Origin: an uncultured bacterium
Lineage (GTDB): Bacteria > Bacillota > Clostridia > Oscillospirales > Oscillospiraceae
Direction of reading: 5' to 3'
Length of the DNA: 17,008 bases
Assembly: GCA_947364395.1 (NCBI GenBank)
Contig: CANASS010000042.1
Location: 1 to 17,008 of the forward strand
Shown here piece after piece: positions 6,022-14,017 of the stretch. Position 1 is the first letter of the stretch. Every line of letters begins with the position of its first letter. Made by a program: the position numbers and the translations under genes. Below the pieces are notes generated by a model that saw only the letters and a list, made by a program, of their open reading frames with translations, did no database searches and was not told the origin of the DNA.

Positions 6022-7557
6022 TCACTCCCACTCCACCGTAGCCGGAGGTTTATTGGTAATGTCATAGGTAATGCGGCTGATTCCTTCCACCTCGTTGATG
6101 ATCCGGGTGGATACCCTGTCCAGCAGCGGATAGGGTATCCGTGCCCAGCTGGCCGTCATGAAGTCAGAGGTGGTCACCGCCCGAAGCGCCAGGGTGTAAT
6201 CATAGGTACGCCTGTCCCCCATCACCCCTACCGAGCGGGTATTGGTCAAAACCGCAAAATACTGGCTGAGATTTTTGTCCTCACCGGCCCGGGCCACTTC
6301 ATCCCGGAAGATAAAATCGGCCCGGCGCAAAGTATCCGCTTTCTCCTTTGTCACCTCACCGATGATGCGGATGGCCAGCCCAGGACCGGGGAAGGGCTGG
6401 CGGGATACCAGGTACTCGGGCAGGTTCAGCTCCCGGCCCAACCGACGCACCTCATCCTTAAAAAGCATCCGCAGAGGCTCCACAATCTCATCAAACTCCA
6501 CATGGCCGGGCAGACCACCCACATTGTGGTGGCTCTTGATAACGGCGGCACTTCCCGCGCCTGACTCGATCACATCAGGGTAGATGGTGCCTTGGGCCAG
6601 GAACTTCACCTTCCCCAGCTTTTGGGCCTCTTCCTCGAAAACCCGGATAAACTCATCTCCCACAATTTTCCGCTTTCGCTCCGGATCCTCCACCCCGGCC
6701 AGCCTGGACAGGAAGCGTTCTTCGGCGTCCACCCGGACAAAATCTATGTCCCAGGGAGCGAAAGACCGTTCCACTTCATCCGCTTCCTTTTGGCGCATAA
6801 GGCCGTGATCCACAAAGACACAGGTGAGCTGTGGTCCCACCGCCTCCGCCAGCAGGGCGGCGGCCACCGATGAATCCACACCGCCGGACAGGGCCAGCAG
6901 GACGTTTCCCGTGCCAATTTTCTCACGCAGCCCCGCGATAACGGCGTTTTTATAGTTCCCCATGGTCCAGCTGCCCTTGGCCCGGCAGATATCAAACAAG
7001 AAGTTACGGATCATATCTATGCCGTGCTCCGTATGACCAACCTCCGGGTGAAACTGTACCCCATAAAACCCTCGGCGCTCATCGGCAATGGCGGCGCTGG
7101 GGCAGGTGTCGGTATGGGCGGTCGAGACAAAGCCCTCTGGAACCTGGTCTATGTAGTCGCTGTGGCTCATCCAGGACACGCTCTGGACGGGCAGCCGCTG
7201 GAACAGTTTGCAGGAGACATCGTAATAAGTGCGGGACTCCCCGTACTCCCGGGCCGTGTCCTCCTGGGCGGAGATCACCCGTCCCCCCAGGGACTGTGCC
7301 ATAAGCTGGCATCCGTAGCAGATCCCCAAAATGGGCACACCCCAAGTAAAAATCGCCGGGTCTACACACGGGGCGCCGTCCAGATAGACAGACCCTGGAC
7401 CGCCGGTAAAGATAATACCGATGGGGTCCATGGCCCTCATCTGGGCAAGTGGGGTGGTCCAGGGCTTGATCTCGCAGTAGACATCACACTCCCGCACACG
7501 CCGGGCAATGAGCTGGCCATACTGGCCGCCAAAATCAAGAATCAAAATGGTCTGCAT
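6022..7557 (-). CDS. guaA: GMP synthase (glutamine-hydrolysing)
   Basis: GuaA converts XMP to GMP using ATP and glutamine. From the chosen start it has 511 residues, the usual length. It has a class I glutaminase domain with Cys80 (LGICYGCQ) and His170/Glu172 (QFHPE), an ATP pyrophosphatase loop SGGVDSS (224-230), and the C-terminal dimerisation domain with RQPFPGPGLAIRI and the end ITNKPPATVEWE. The frame is open upstream to 7857, but that extension is antisense-like Gly/Arg-rich sequence inside asnB. ATG at 7557, beginning MQTILILDFGGQYGQLIARR, is the family start. It lies two bases after the asnB stop with GGGGTG just before it. Confidence 0.97.
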   Translation of the reverse strand: MQTILILDFGGQYGQLIARRVRECDVYCEIKPWTTPLAQMRAMDPIGIIFTGGPGSVYLDGAPCVDPAIFTWGVPILGICYGCQLMAQSLGGRVISAQEDTAREYGESRTYYDVSCKLFQRLPVQSVSWMSHSDYIDQVPEGFVSTAHTDTCPSAAIADERRGFYGVQFHPEVGHTEHGIDMIRNFLFDICRAKGSWTMGNYKNAVIAGLREKIGTGNVLLALSGGVDSSVAAALLAEAVGPQLTCVFVDHGLMRQKEADEVERSFAPWDIDFVRVDAEERFLSRLAGVEDPERKRKIVGDEFIRVFEEEAQKLGKVKFLAQGTIYPDVIESGAGSAAVIKSHHNVGGLPGHVEFDEIVEPLRMLFKDEVRRLGRELNLPEYLVSRQPFPGPGLAIRIIGEVTKEKADTLRRADFIFRDEVARAGEDKNLSQYFAVLTNTRSVGVMGDRRTYDYTLALRAVTTSDFMTASWARIPYPLLDRVSTRIINEVEGISRITYDITNKPPATVEWE

Positions 7558-7559
7558 CG

Positions 7560-9140
7560 TCACACCCCGCTGTCTCCATAGTTTGCCAGCACCCGGGCGG
7601 AGGGGTCGTCCACATCGCAGCCCTCCCAGTCCCTGTTGGGCATCCAGAAATCCGCCACCATCCGGCTCTGGCCTGGGTAATAGTTCTCGAAGAGCTCCCG
7701 GTAGAGCAGGGACTCCTTGGTGAAGGGACGGGCATGATCGTACTTCCGCCGCCGCTCGTCGAATTCCCCGTCGGTGTACCGCCCCCCGGCGTACTCCTTC
7801 AGGTCGTCCACCAGGGAGTGGCCCACCGCGTCGGAGAAGGCCGCCTTTTCCCGCCACAGGATACCCTCGGGGAGCCAGTCTCCTTCAAAAGCTTTGCGCA
7901 GGAGATATTTGCCCATGCCGTATTTGTTCAGCTTTTTCTCCGGATCGATGGACATGACATACTCCACAAAGTCCAGGTCGCCGAAGGGCACCCGGGCCTC
8001 CAGGGAGTTCACCGAGATACACCGGTCCGCCCGGAGCACATCGTACATATGCAGCTCCCGGAGCCGCTTCTCCGCCTCCTCCTGGAAGGCCCGTGGGTTG
8101 GGGGCGTAGTCGGTGTACTTGTAGCCGAACAGCTCATCGGAGATCTCCCCGGTGAGGATCACCCGGATATCCGTCCGCTCATGGATGGCCCTGCATACCA
8201 GGTACATCCCAACGCTGGCCCGGATGGTGGTGATGTCATAGGTGCCCAGCAGCTCCACCACCGTCTCCAGGCTGTCCAGCACATCCTGACGGGTGATGAT
8301 GACCTCCGTGTGGTCGCTGCCGATGTAGTCCGCCACCTGGCGGGCGTATTTCAGGTCGATGGCGTCGGTGTCCATGCCGATGGCGAAGGTGCGGATCGGG
8401 GCACGGCTCCGCCTGGCGGCGATGGCGCACACCAGGGATGAGTCCAGCCCGCCGGACAGGAGAAAGCCCACCTTGGCGTCGGCGACCAGCCGCTTTTCCA
8501 CTCCGGCGATGAGCTTTTCCCGGATGCTGGCGCAGATAGCGTCCATGCCGTCCCGGCAGACGCGCTCCACCTGGGCAATGTCCCGGTAGCACACAAATCT
8601 GCCGTCCTTGTAATAGTGTCCCGGCGGGAACGGCAGGATGTGCTCCACGATCCCCACCAGGTTCTTTGGCTCACTGGCAAAGACGGCGGATCCGCTGCGG
8701 TCATGCCCGTAATAGAGGGGCCGGATGCCGATGGGGTCCCGTGCGGCGATGAACTCCCCCGCCGCGCCGTCATAGATGACGCAGGCAAACTCCGCGTCCA
8801 ACATGGCAAACATAGCCGTGCCATACTCCCGGTACAGGGGGAGCAGGATCTCGCAGTCGGACCCGCTCCGAAACGCATAGCCTTTCCCCTCCAGTATCTT
8901 CCTGAGCCGCTCAAAGCCATAGATCTCGCCGTTGCACACACAGCAGCTGCCCTCCTGCTCAAAGGGCTGCATCCCCTCGGGGGTGAGGCCCATGATGGAC
9001 AGCCGGTGGAAGCCCAACAGGCCGTCTCCGGCCCGGAGCACCCGGCTGTCGTCCGGGCCGCGGCTGACGGTGCGGCCAAAGCCCCGCTGAAAGGCGCCAA
9101 GATCGGCCACAGGGCCGCAATAACCGATGATCGAGCACAT
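7560..9140 (-). CDS. asnB: Asparagine synthase (glutamine-hydrolysing)
   Basis: AsnB makes asparagine from aspartate, ATP and glutamine in the cytosol. The 526-residue protein starts MCSIIGYCG, giving the catalytic Cys2 of a class II glutaminase after Met removal. The glutaminase domain runs to about 190 with the conserved CNGEIYG (69-75). The synthetase domain holds the PP-loop SGGLDSS (229-235), the GEISDELFGYKY segment and the conserved SLEARVPFGD. It is a little shorter than Escherichia coli AsnB (554). AGGAG lies four bases before ATG 9140. The 63-base gap to purF holds a small GGCTCC/GGAGCC hairpin (9164-9179) without a T tract. It probably shares the cluster's transcript. Confidence 0.96.
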   Translation of the reverse strand: MCSIIGYCGPVADLGAFQRGFGRTVSRGPDDSRVLRAGDGLLGFHRLSIMGLTPEGMQPFEQEGSCCVCNGEIYGFERLRKILEGKGYAFRSGSDCEILLPLYREYGTAMFAMLDAEFACVIYDGAAGEFIAARDPIGIRPLYYGHDRSGSAVFASEPKNLVGIVEHILPFPPGHYYKDGRFVCYRDIAQVERVCRDGMDAICASIREKLIAGVEKRLVADAKVGFLLSGGLDSSLVCAIAARRSRAPIRTFAIGMDTDAIDLKYARQVADYIGSDHTEVIITRQDVLDSLETVVELLGTYDITTIRASVGMYLVCRAIHERTDIRVILTGEISDELFGYKYTDYAPNPRAFQEEAEKRLRELHMYDVLRADRCISVNSLEARVPFGDLDFVEYVMSIDPEKKLNKYGMGKYLLRKAFEGDWLPEGILWREKAAFSDAVGHSLVDDLKEYAGGRYTDGEFDERRRKYDHARPFTKESLLYRELFENYYPGQSRMVADFWMPNRDWEGCDVDDPSARVLANYGDSGV

Positions 9141-9203
9141 ATGTCTCCTCTTTCCGCCCTCCCGGCTCCCGCCGGAGCCATGGGCCTTTTATTGTTCCCT
9201 GGG

Positions 9204-10565
9204 TCACAGGGGCATGGGGTACTTTCCCGTAAAGCACCCGTCGCAGAAGCCGCAGGCGGCGTCCGGGGCAATGCGCTTCAGCGCGTCCAGGCTCAAAAAG
9301 CCCAGGCTGTCCGCCCCGGTCCGCGCCCTGATCTCTTCCACCGAACAGCGGCAGGCGATCAGCTCCTCCTTGTCTGGGATATCCGTGCCAAAATAGCAGG
9401 GAGCTGTAAAGGGCGGCGCGGAGGAACGCAGATGCACCTCCGCAGCCCCCGCCTCCCGCAGCAGGGACACGATCTGCCGGGAGGTGGTGCCCCGGACAAT
9501 AGAATCGTCCACCATCACCACCCGTTTCCCCTCCACGCAGCTTCTCAGCGCCCCCAGCTTGATGCGCACCGCCTGCTCCCGGCGGCCCTGGCCGGGGGTG
9601 ATGAAGGTACGGCCGATATAGCGGTTTTTCACCAGCCCCACCCCGTAGGGGATGCCGGACGCTTCCGCATAGCCCAGGGCGGCGTCCAGCCCGGAGTCGG
9701 GCACACCGATCACAACATCGGCCTCCGCCGGGTGCTCTTGGGCCAGGAACCGCCCCGCCCGAAGCCGGGCCTGATGGACGCTCTGGCCGCAGATGGCGGA
9801 GTCGGGCCGGGCAAAGTAGATGTACTCAAAAATGCACAGGTGTCCGCCGCCCGCCGATGGAGGCTGGACAGTGCGCACCTGCCCGTCCTCCACCGCCACG
9901 ATCTCGCCGGGCCCCAGTTCCCGCTCGAACCGGGCCCCCACCGCGTCCAGAGCGCAGCTCTCGGAGGCGAACACCACGACCTCTCCCCGGCGGCCCATGC
10001 ACAGGGGCCGGAAGCCCCAAGGGTCCCGGGCGGCCACCAGCTTCCGGGGCGACATGACGATGAGGGACCAGGCCCCCCGCAGCCCTGCCAGCGCCCGGCG
10101 CACCGCCTCCTCCACCGAGGGACAGCGCAGCCGGGCCTGGGCGATGGCGTAGGCGATGAGCTCGGAGTCGCTGGTGGTCTGGAAGATGGCCCCCTGGTAC
10201 TCGAATCGTGCGCGCAGCTGGTCCGCGTGGGGCAGATTGCCGTTGTGGGCCAGGGCCAGGGTGCCCTTGACGTACCTCAGCGTCAGAGGCTGGGCGTTCT
10301 CCCGGCGGGTCCCGCCCGTGGTGGAATAGCGCACATGGCCCACCGCCATGGTCCCGTTCAGCCGGTCCAGGACCGCCTTGTGGAACACCTCACCCACCAG
10401 TCCCGCGTCCTTGTGATAGGACAGCTCCCGGTCGTTGATGGCGGCGATGCCGCAGGCCTCCTGCCCCCGGTGCTGGAGGGCGTACAGGCCATAATAGGCG
10501 GTGCGGGCGCAGTCTCCGGCTGGGTCATAGACGCCGAACACGCCGCACTCCTCATGAAGCTCCAT
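9204..10565 (-). CDS. purF: Amidophosphoribosyltransferase (Gln-PRPP amidotransferase)
   Basis: PurF makes phosphoribosylamine from PRPP and glutamine, the first committed purine step. The 453-residue protein begins MELHEECGVFG, so a six-residue propeptide would be cut to expose the catalytic Cys7. Class II glutaminase features include YALQHRGQEACGI and HNGNLPH. The PRPP loop is VVMVDDSIVRGTTS (349-362). Cys244, Cys390, Cys441 and Cys444 match the four ligands of the 4Fe-4S cluster in the Bacillus subtilis-type enzyme. A cluster of this type makes the enzyme oxygen-sensitive, which suits an anaerobe. ATG 10565 has AAGGGAG seven bases upstream; the open frame extends upstream but only through the intergenic hairpin. 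It follows the amtB fusion by 64 bases. Confidence 0.97.
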   Translation of the reverse strand: MELHEECGVFGVYDPAGDCARTAYYGLYALQHRGQEACGIAAINDRELSYHKDAGLVGEVFHKAVLDRLNGTMAVGHVRYSTTGGTRRENAQPLTLRYVKGTLALAHNGNLPHADQLRARFEYQGAIFQTTSDSELIAYAIAQARLRCPSVEEAVRRALAGLRGAWSLIVMSPRKLVAARDPWGFRPLCMGRRGEVVVFASESCALDAVGARFERELGPGEIVAVEDGQVRTVQPPSAGGGHLCIFEYIYFARPDSAICGQSVHQARLRAGRFLAQEHPAEADVVIGVPDSGLDAALGYAEASGIPYGVGLVKNRYIGRTFITPGQGRREQAVRIKLGALRSCVEGKRVVMVDDSIVRGTTSRQIVSLLREAGAAEVHLRSSAPPFTAPCYFGTDIPDKEELIACRCSVEEIRARTGADSLGFLSLDALKRIAPDAACGFCDGCFTGKYPMPL

Positions 10566-10592
10566 GGTAACACTCCCTTGTGTCAACGCCCT

Positions 10593-10620
10593 CAGGGCAA
10601 GGGAACCAGCCCTTGCCCTG
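10593..10620. promoter_or_regulatory. Perfect hairpin between the amtB fusion and purF
   Basis: CAGGGCAAGGG (10593-10603) pairs perfectly with CCCTTGCCCTG (10610-10620), 11 pairs with a six-base loop. It lies nine bases after the amtB-fusion stop. On the minus strand no T tract follows, so it is not a clear terminator. It may stabilise the upstream message or act as a partial terminator lowering purF expression. No good promoter is seen between it and purF. Confidence 0.55.
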
Positions 10621-10629
10621 GGGTATTCT

Positions 10630-12306
10630 TTATTCCTCTCCCTGGAGGGCGTCGTAGCCCCGCTCATTGGTACGGACCTTGACAGCCTGCTCCACGCCGT
10701 AGACGAAGATCTTTCCGTCCCCGATATGGCCGGTGTACAGCGCCTTCCGGGCGGCGTCCACCACCTGGGCCACCGGGACCTTGGACACCACCATGTCCAC
10801 CTGGAGCTTGGGCAGCAGGTTCATGGACAGGGGAACGCCCCGGTAATACTCCGTGCGGCCCTTTTGGATGCCGCAGCCCAGCACCTGGGTGACGGTCATG
10901 CCGGTGACGCCGATGTCGTTCATGGCGGACTTGAGCTGCTCAAACTTGGCCTGAGAGCACACCACCGTCACCTTGGACAGCTTCACGTCGGACGCGGGCA
11001 TGGGCTGGGACATGACCTGGACGGGCACCGTCTCGTCCACGCTCTTGCCGCTCCTGGCCGCCACCGGCTCGGGGAAGGCGTTGGCCCCGGGCATTGCCGT
11101 CAGGGTGGTGGTGGGCATGAAGTCGGCGTAGGCGGAGGGCAGGCCGTGCTCGGTGGAATCCAGTCCGGCGATCTCCTCCTCGGCGGACACCCGCAGGCCG
11201 TTGGTGTGCTTGATGAGCTGGAACACAATGGTCATGGTCACTACGGTGTAGGCGGCGATGGCCAGCACCCCCAGGCACTGCACCCCCAGCTGGCGGAAGC
11301 CGCCGCCGTAGAGCAGCCCGCCGTCAGTGGCCAGCAGGCCGGTGAGTACCGTGCCCGTCAGGCCGCAGCCGCCGTGGACCGCCACCGCGCCCACCGGGTC
11401 GTCGATGTGGAGCCTGGTGTCCACCACCTCCACAATAAGTACCACCAGGATGCCGGTGACCAAGCCCACCACGGCGGAGCCCAGGGCGTCCAGGCTGGCG
11501 CAGCCCGCGGTGATGCCCACCAGCCCCGCCAGGGGGGCATTCAGGCACATGCCCACGTCCGGCTTGCCGTTTTTGATCCAGGTGAACAGCATACAGGCCA
11601 CCGTGGCCACGGCGGGGGCAATGGTGGTGCTGCCCAGGATCTGGGCCAGCTGGGCGGTATCCGACGCCGCCGCGCCGTTGAAGCCATACCAGCAGAACCA
11701 CAGGATGAAGGTGCCCATGGCGGCCAGGGGGATGTTGTGGCCCAGGATGGCCCGGGACCTGCCCTTCCCGTCATACTTGCCGATGCGGGCCCCCAGCAGG
11801 ACGGCCCCGATCAGCCCGGAGATGCCCCCCACCATGTGGATGACGGCGGACCCGGCGAAGTCGATGAAGCCCATACGTGCCAGCCAGCCCTGGGCGTTCC
11901 ACACCCAGCCCGCCTCGATGGGGTAGACCACGGCGGAGATCACGGCGGAGTAGATGCAGTAGCTGGAAAACTTGGTGCGCTCCGCCATGGCCCCGGACAC
12001 GATGGTGGCGGCGGTGGCGCAGAACACCAGCTGGAAAAAGAAGTTGGACCAGTCAAAGGCGTAGAAGTCGGTGAACATCTGATATTCCGGCCGGCCGATG
12101 AGTCCGAAGAAGTAATTCCCGCTGTTCATGATGCCATAGCCCAGAGCCATGAACACCACTGTGCCGATGCAGAAGTCCATCAGGTTTTTCATGATGATGT
12201 TCCCCGCGTTCTTGGCCCGGGTGAAGCCAGCCTCCACGGCGGCAAACCCGCACTGCATGAAGAACACCAAAATAGCGCCCACCAGATACCATACTGACAT
12301 ATCCAT
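10630..12306 (-). CDS. amtB-glnK: AmtB ammonium channel fused to a C-terminal GlnK/PII domain
   Basis: Residues 1 to about 395 are a complete Amt ammonium channel. The protein has the pore histidines in AVIHMVGG (His157) and VAVHGGCG (His311), the conserved IVSGAMAERTKF and the cytosolic tail GLRVSAEEEIAGLDSTEHG. A Pro/Ala/Thr-rich linker (about 398-440) leads to a full PII domain (about 443-558) with its T-loop, GDGKIFV B-loop and RTNERG C-loop. Aligned to E. coli GlnK, the 2-oxoglutarate residues Gln39 and Lys58 are kept (Gln481, Lys500), as is the pore-plugging Arg47 (Arg489). The uridylylation site Tyr51 is Leu493. The fusion is one uninterrupted frame, and the usual separate glnK is absent here. 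ATG 12306 has GGGAGG seven bases upstream. Ligand control of its own pore is inference. Confidence 0.95.
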   Translation of the reverse strand: MDMSVWYLVGAILVFFMQCGFAAVEAGFTRAKNAGNIIMKNLMDFCIGTVVFMALGYGIMNSGNYFFGLIGRPEYQMFTDFYAFDWSNFFFQLVFCATAATIVSGAMAERTKFSSYCIYSAVISAVVYPIEAGWVWNAQGWLARMGFIDFAGSAVIHMVGGISGLIGAVLLGARIGKYDGKGRSRAILGHNIPLAAMGTFILWFCWYGFNGAAASDTAQLAQILGSTTIAPAVATVACMLFTWIKNGKPDVGMCLNAPLAGLVGITAGCASLDALGSAVVGLVTGILVVLIVEVVDTRLHIDDPVGAVAVHGGCGLTGTVLTGLLATDGGLLYGGGFRQLGVQCLGVLAIAAYTVVTMTIVFQLIKHTNGLRVSAEEEIAGLDSTEHGLPSAYADFMPTTTLTAMPGANAFPEPVAARSGKSVDETVPVQVMSQPMPASDVKLSKVTVVCSQAKFEQLKSAMNDIGVTGMTVTQVLGCGIQKGRTEYYRGVPLSMNLLPKLQVDMVVSKVPVAQVVDAARKALYTGHIGDGKIFVYGVEQAVKVRTNERGYDALQGEE

Positions 12307-12425
12307 TGCAATTCCTCCCTCAAGATCAGGTCAGGCCCCACCCGCTGTGTTTTTCGGGCATGGCCTCTCCCGTGAAACAGGAAAGGCGCCGGGAGCGATG
12401 AAGCTCTCCGGCGCCTTTGCCTGAT
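12307..12425 (-). promoter_or_regulatory. Structured 5' leader of the amtB-glnK message
   Basis: The predicted start near 12425 gives a leader of about 119 bases. Its first bases form a long hairpin (12423-12378): CAGG, AAAGGCGCCGG and GAGC pair with GCTC, CCGGCGCCTTT and CCTG, 19 pairs with two single-base bulges and a TTCATC loop, followed by TTTCAC. A second stem (12365-12334) pairs GGCC and GCCCG-type segments with one mismatch and two G-T wobbles around an A-rich loop. The first hairpin could also terminate gltD read-through. Its position directly after the start site suggests attenuation or message protection; the ligand or protein is unknown. Confidence 0.6.
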
Positions 12426-12431
12426 GGGGGG

Positions 12432-12460
12432 AGTATAGCTCCATTTTTGCAAGATGTCAA
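12432..12460 (-). promoter_or_regulatory. Strong sigma-A promoter of amtB-glnK
   Basis: On the minus strand a perfect TTGACA (12460-12455), 17-base spacer and TATACT (12437-12432, five of six). It lies between gltD and the channel gene, so the ammonium channel and the genes after it can be expressed apart from gltBD. Confidence 0.85.
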
Positions 12461-12550
12461 CTAACAAAATTCATTTTTGGCAGGAATCACAAATGTTTTT
12501 ACCCACAAAACGAAAATATAAGCGGTTTGTCCTGCGAATTTTTTAGGCGC
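12461..12550 (-). promoter_or_regulatory. AT-rich region upstream of the amtB promoter
   Basis: Ninety bases of A/T runs between the gltD stop and the promoter contrast with the GC-rich genes. GCAGG plus ACAAA can pair at long range with TTTGT and CCTGC. TGTTA and TGACA, two bases apart, form a TGTNA/TNACA pair overlapping the -35 box. The region is a plausible site for nitrogen control or an UP-like element, but no known operator matches fully. Confidence 0.35.
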
Positions 12551-14017
12551 TCAGTTCAAATTGCTGTAGCCCATCAGGTACTCGTCCGCCTCCCGCGCGA
12601 CGGCCCGGCCCTCGGCGATGGCCCACACCACCAAGGACTGCCCCCGTCGCATATCCCCGGCGGCAAACACCTTGGGCACTCCAGTGGCGTGGCTGTCCGG
12701 GGCGGTGGACACATTGGACCGCCCGTTCCGGCTCAGGCCGAAGGCGTCGGCGGCATAGTCCTCGGGGCCCAGGAAGCCCGCCGCGATGAGCAAAAGCTGG
12801 CAGGGCAGCTCTTCCTCCGAGTCAGGGACCTGGGCCATGAAGCGCCGCCCGTCCTCCTCCTTCGGCTCCAGGCGGACGGTGACGACGGCGGACAGCGCCC
12901 CGGCCTCATCGGTCCGGCACTCCTTCACCGTGGTCTGATATCGCCGGGGGTCGGCCCCGAACAGGGCGGCGGCCTCCTCCTGGCCGTAATCGGTCTTGCA
13001 CACCCGGGGCCACTGGGGCCAGGGGTTATCCCCGGCCCGCGCCGCCGGGAGCCGGGGCATCATCTCCAGCTGGATGACGGACCGGCACCCTTGGCGGATG
13101 GCGGCGCCCACACAGTCATTGCCGGTGTCGCCGCCCCCTACGATGACCACGTCCTTCCCGGCGGCGTCGATGGGAGGGGCGCCGTCCAGCAGGGCCTTTG
13201 CGGCGGCGGTGAGGTAGTCCACGGCGAAATACGCGCCCGGGATCCCCTCTGCCGGAGGCAGGGGGCGGGGGTTTTTCGCCCCACAGCACAGGACGACCGC
13301 GTCGTACTCCTCCAAAAGCGCCTGGGCGGGGAGATCCCGGCCCACGTCACAGCCTGTACGGAACTCCACCCCCTCCGCCGCCATCAGCTCCACCCGGCGC
13401 TGAACGATCCGCTTTTCCAGCTTCATGTTGGGGATGCCGTACATCAGCAGGCCTCCCGCCCGGTCCTCCCGCTCGAAGATCGTGACGGCGTGGCCCCGGC
13501 GGTTGAGCTGCTGGGCGGCGGCAAGGCCGGCGGGGCCGGACCCCACCACCGCCACCCGTTTTCCCGTGCGGACCTTGGGCGGCCGGGGCCTTATGGCCCC
13601 CGAGGCAAAGCCCGCCTCGATGATGGCCAGCTCGTTTTCCTTCACTGTCACCGGGTCGCCGCTGAGGCCGCAGGTGCACGCCGCCTCGCACAGGGCGGGG
13701 CACACCCTCCCGGTAAACTCAGGGAAGCTGTTGGTCTTGGTGAGCCTGGCCAGGGCCTGGTCCAGGTTTCCGGTATAGATCAGATCGTTCCACTCCGGCG
13801 CCAGATTGTGGAGAGGGCACCCGATGACCATGCCCCCCAGCTCCACCCCGGACTGGCAGAAGGGCACGCCGCACTCCATACACCGGGCCGCCTGACGGCG
13901 GCGCTCCTCCTCCGGGAGCACGGCGTGGAACTCGTCCCAGTGGCGGATGCGCTCCAAAGGCGGCTGGCCGGGGTTACTCTGACGGCTGTATTCTAAAAAT
14001 CCTGTGGGCTTTCCCAT
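12551..14017 (-). CDS. gltD: Glutamate synthase small subunit (NADPH, GltD)
   Basis: GltD passes electrons from NAD(P)H through FAD and iron-sulfur clusters to GltB, which makes glutamate. The 488-residue protein is full length. N-terminal Cys sets CMECGVPFC (46-54) and CPALCEAACTC (106-116) fit the two 4Fe-4S clusters. An FAD-type Rossmann motif VGSGPAG (158-164) and an NADPH-type motif VGGGDTGND (293-301) follow. The gltB stop and gltD start share one base (TAATG at 14019-14015), with GGGAGG nine bases upstream, so the subunits are translationally coupled. It ends at 12551, after which an AT-rich promoter region separates it from the amtB fusion. Confidence 0.96.
   Translation of the reverse strand: MGKPTGFLEYSRQSNPGQPPLERIRHWDEFHAVLPEEERRRQAARCMECGVPFCQSGVELGGMVIGCPLHNLAPEWNDLIYTGNLDQALARLTKTNSFPEFTGRVCPALCEAACTCGLSGDPVTVKENELAIIEAGFASGAIRPRPPKVRTGKRVAVVGSGPAGLAAAQQLNRRGHAVTIFEREDRAGGLLMYGIPNMKLEKRIVQRRVELMAAEGVEFRTGCDVGRDLPAQALLEEYDAVVLCCGAKNPRPLPPAEGIPGAYFAVDYLTAAAKALLDGAPPIDAAGKDVVIVGGGDTGNDCVGAAIRQGCRSVIQLEMMPRLPAARAGDNPWPQWPRVCKTDYGQEEAAALFGADPRRYQTTVKECRTDEAGALSAVVTVRLEPKEEDGRRFMAQVPDSEEELPCQLLLIAAGFLGPEDYAADAFGLSRNGRSNVSTAPDSHATGVPKVFAAGDMRRGQSLVVWAIAEGRAVAREADEYLMGYSNLN

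Noticed and set aside
7558..7857. N-terminal extension of guaA to 7857
   Set aside because: It overlaps asnB on the same strand, is Gly/Arg-rich and has no homology to GMP synthase, which starts MQTILILDFGGQ.
10566..10667. N-terminal extension of purF to 10667
   Set aside because: The extension runs through the intergenic hairpin and into the end of the amtB fusion; PurF needs a short propeptide before its catalytic Cys.
8616..12297. Very long plus-strand frames (8616-10682 and 10564-12297)
   Set aside because: They are shadows of GC-rich third positions in purF, asnB and the amtB fusion; they have His/Gly/Pro-rich composition and no family motif.
12378..12423. ANTAR-type antiterminator target in the amtB leader
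   Set aside because: The hairpin loop is TTCATC, not a six-base loop with A at position 1 and G at position 4, and no tandem pair of such loops is seen.
12455..12466. GlnR/TnrA operator over the amtB -35 box
   Set aside because: TGTNA and TNACA half-sites are present, but two bases apart instead of seven.
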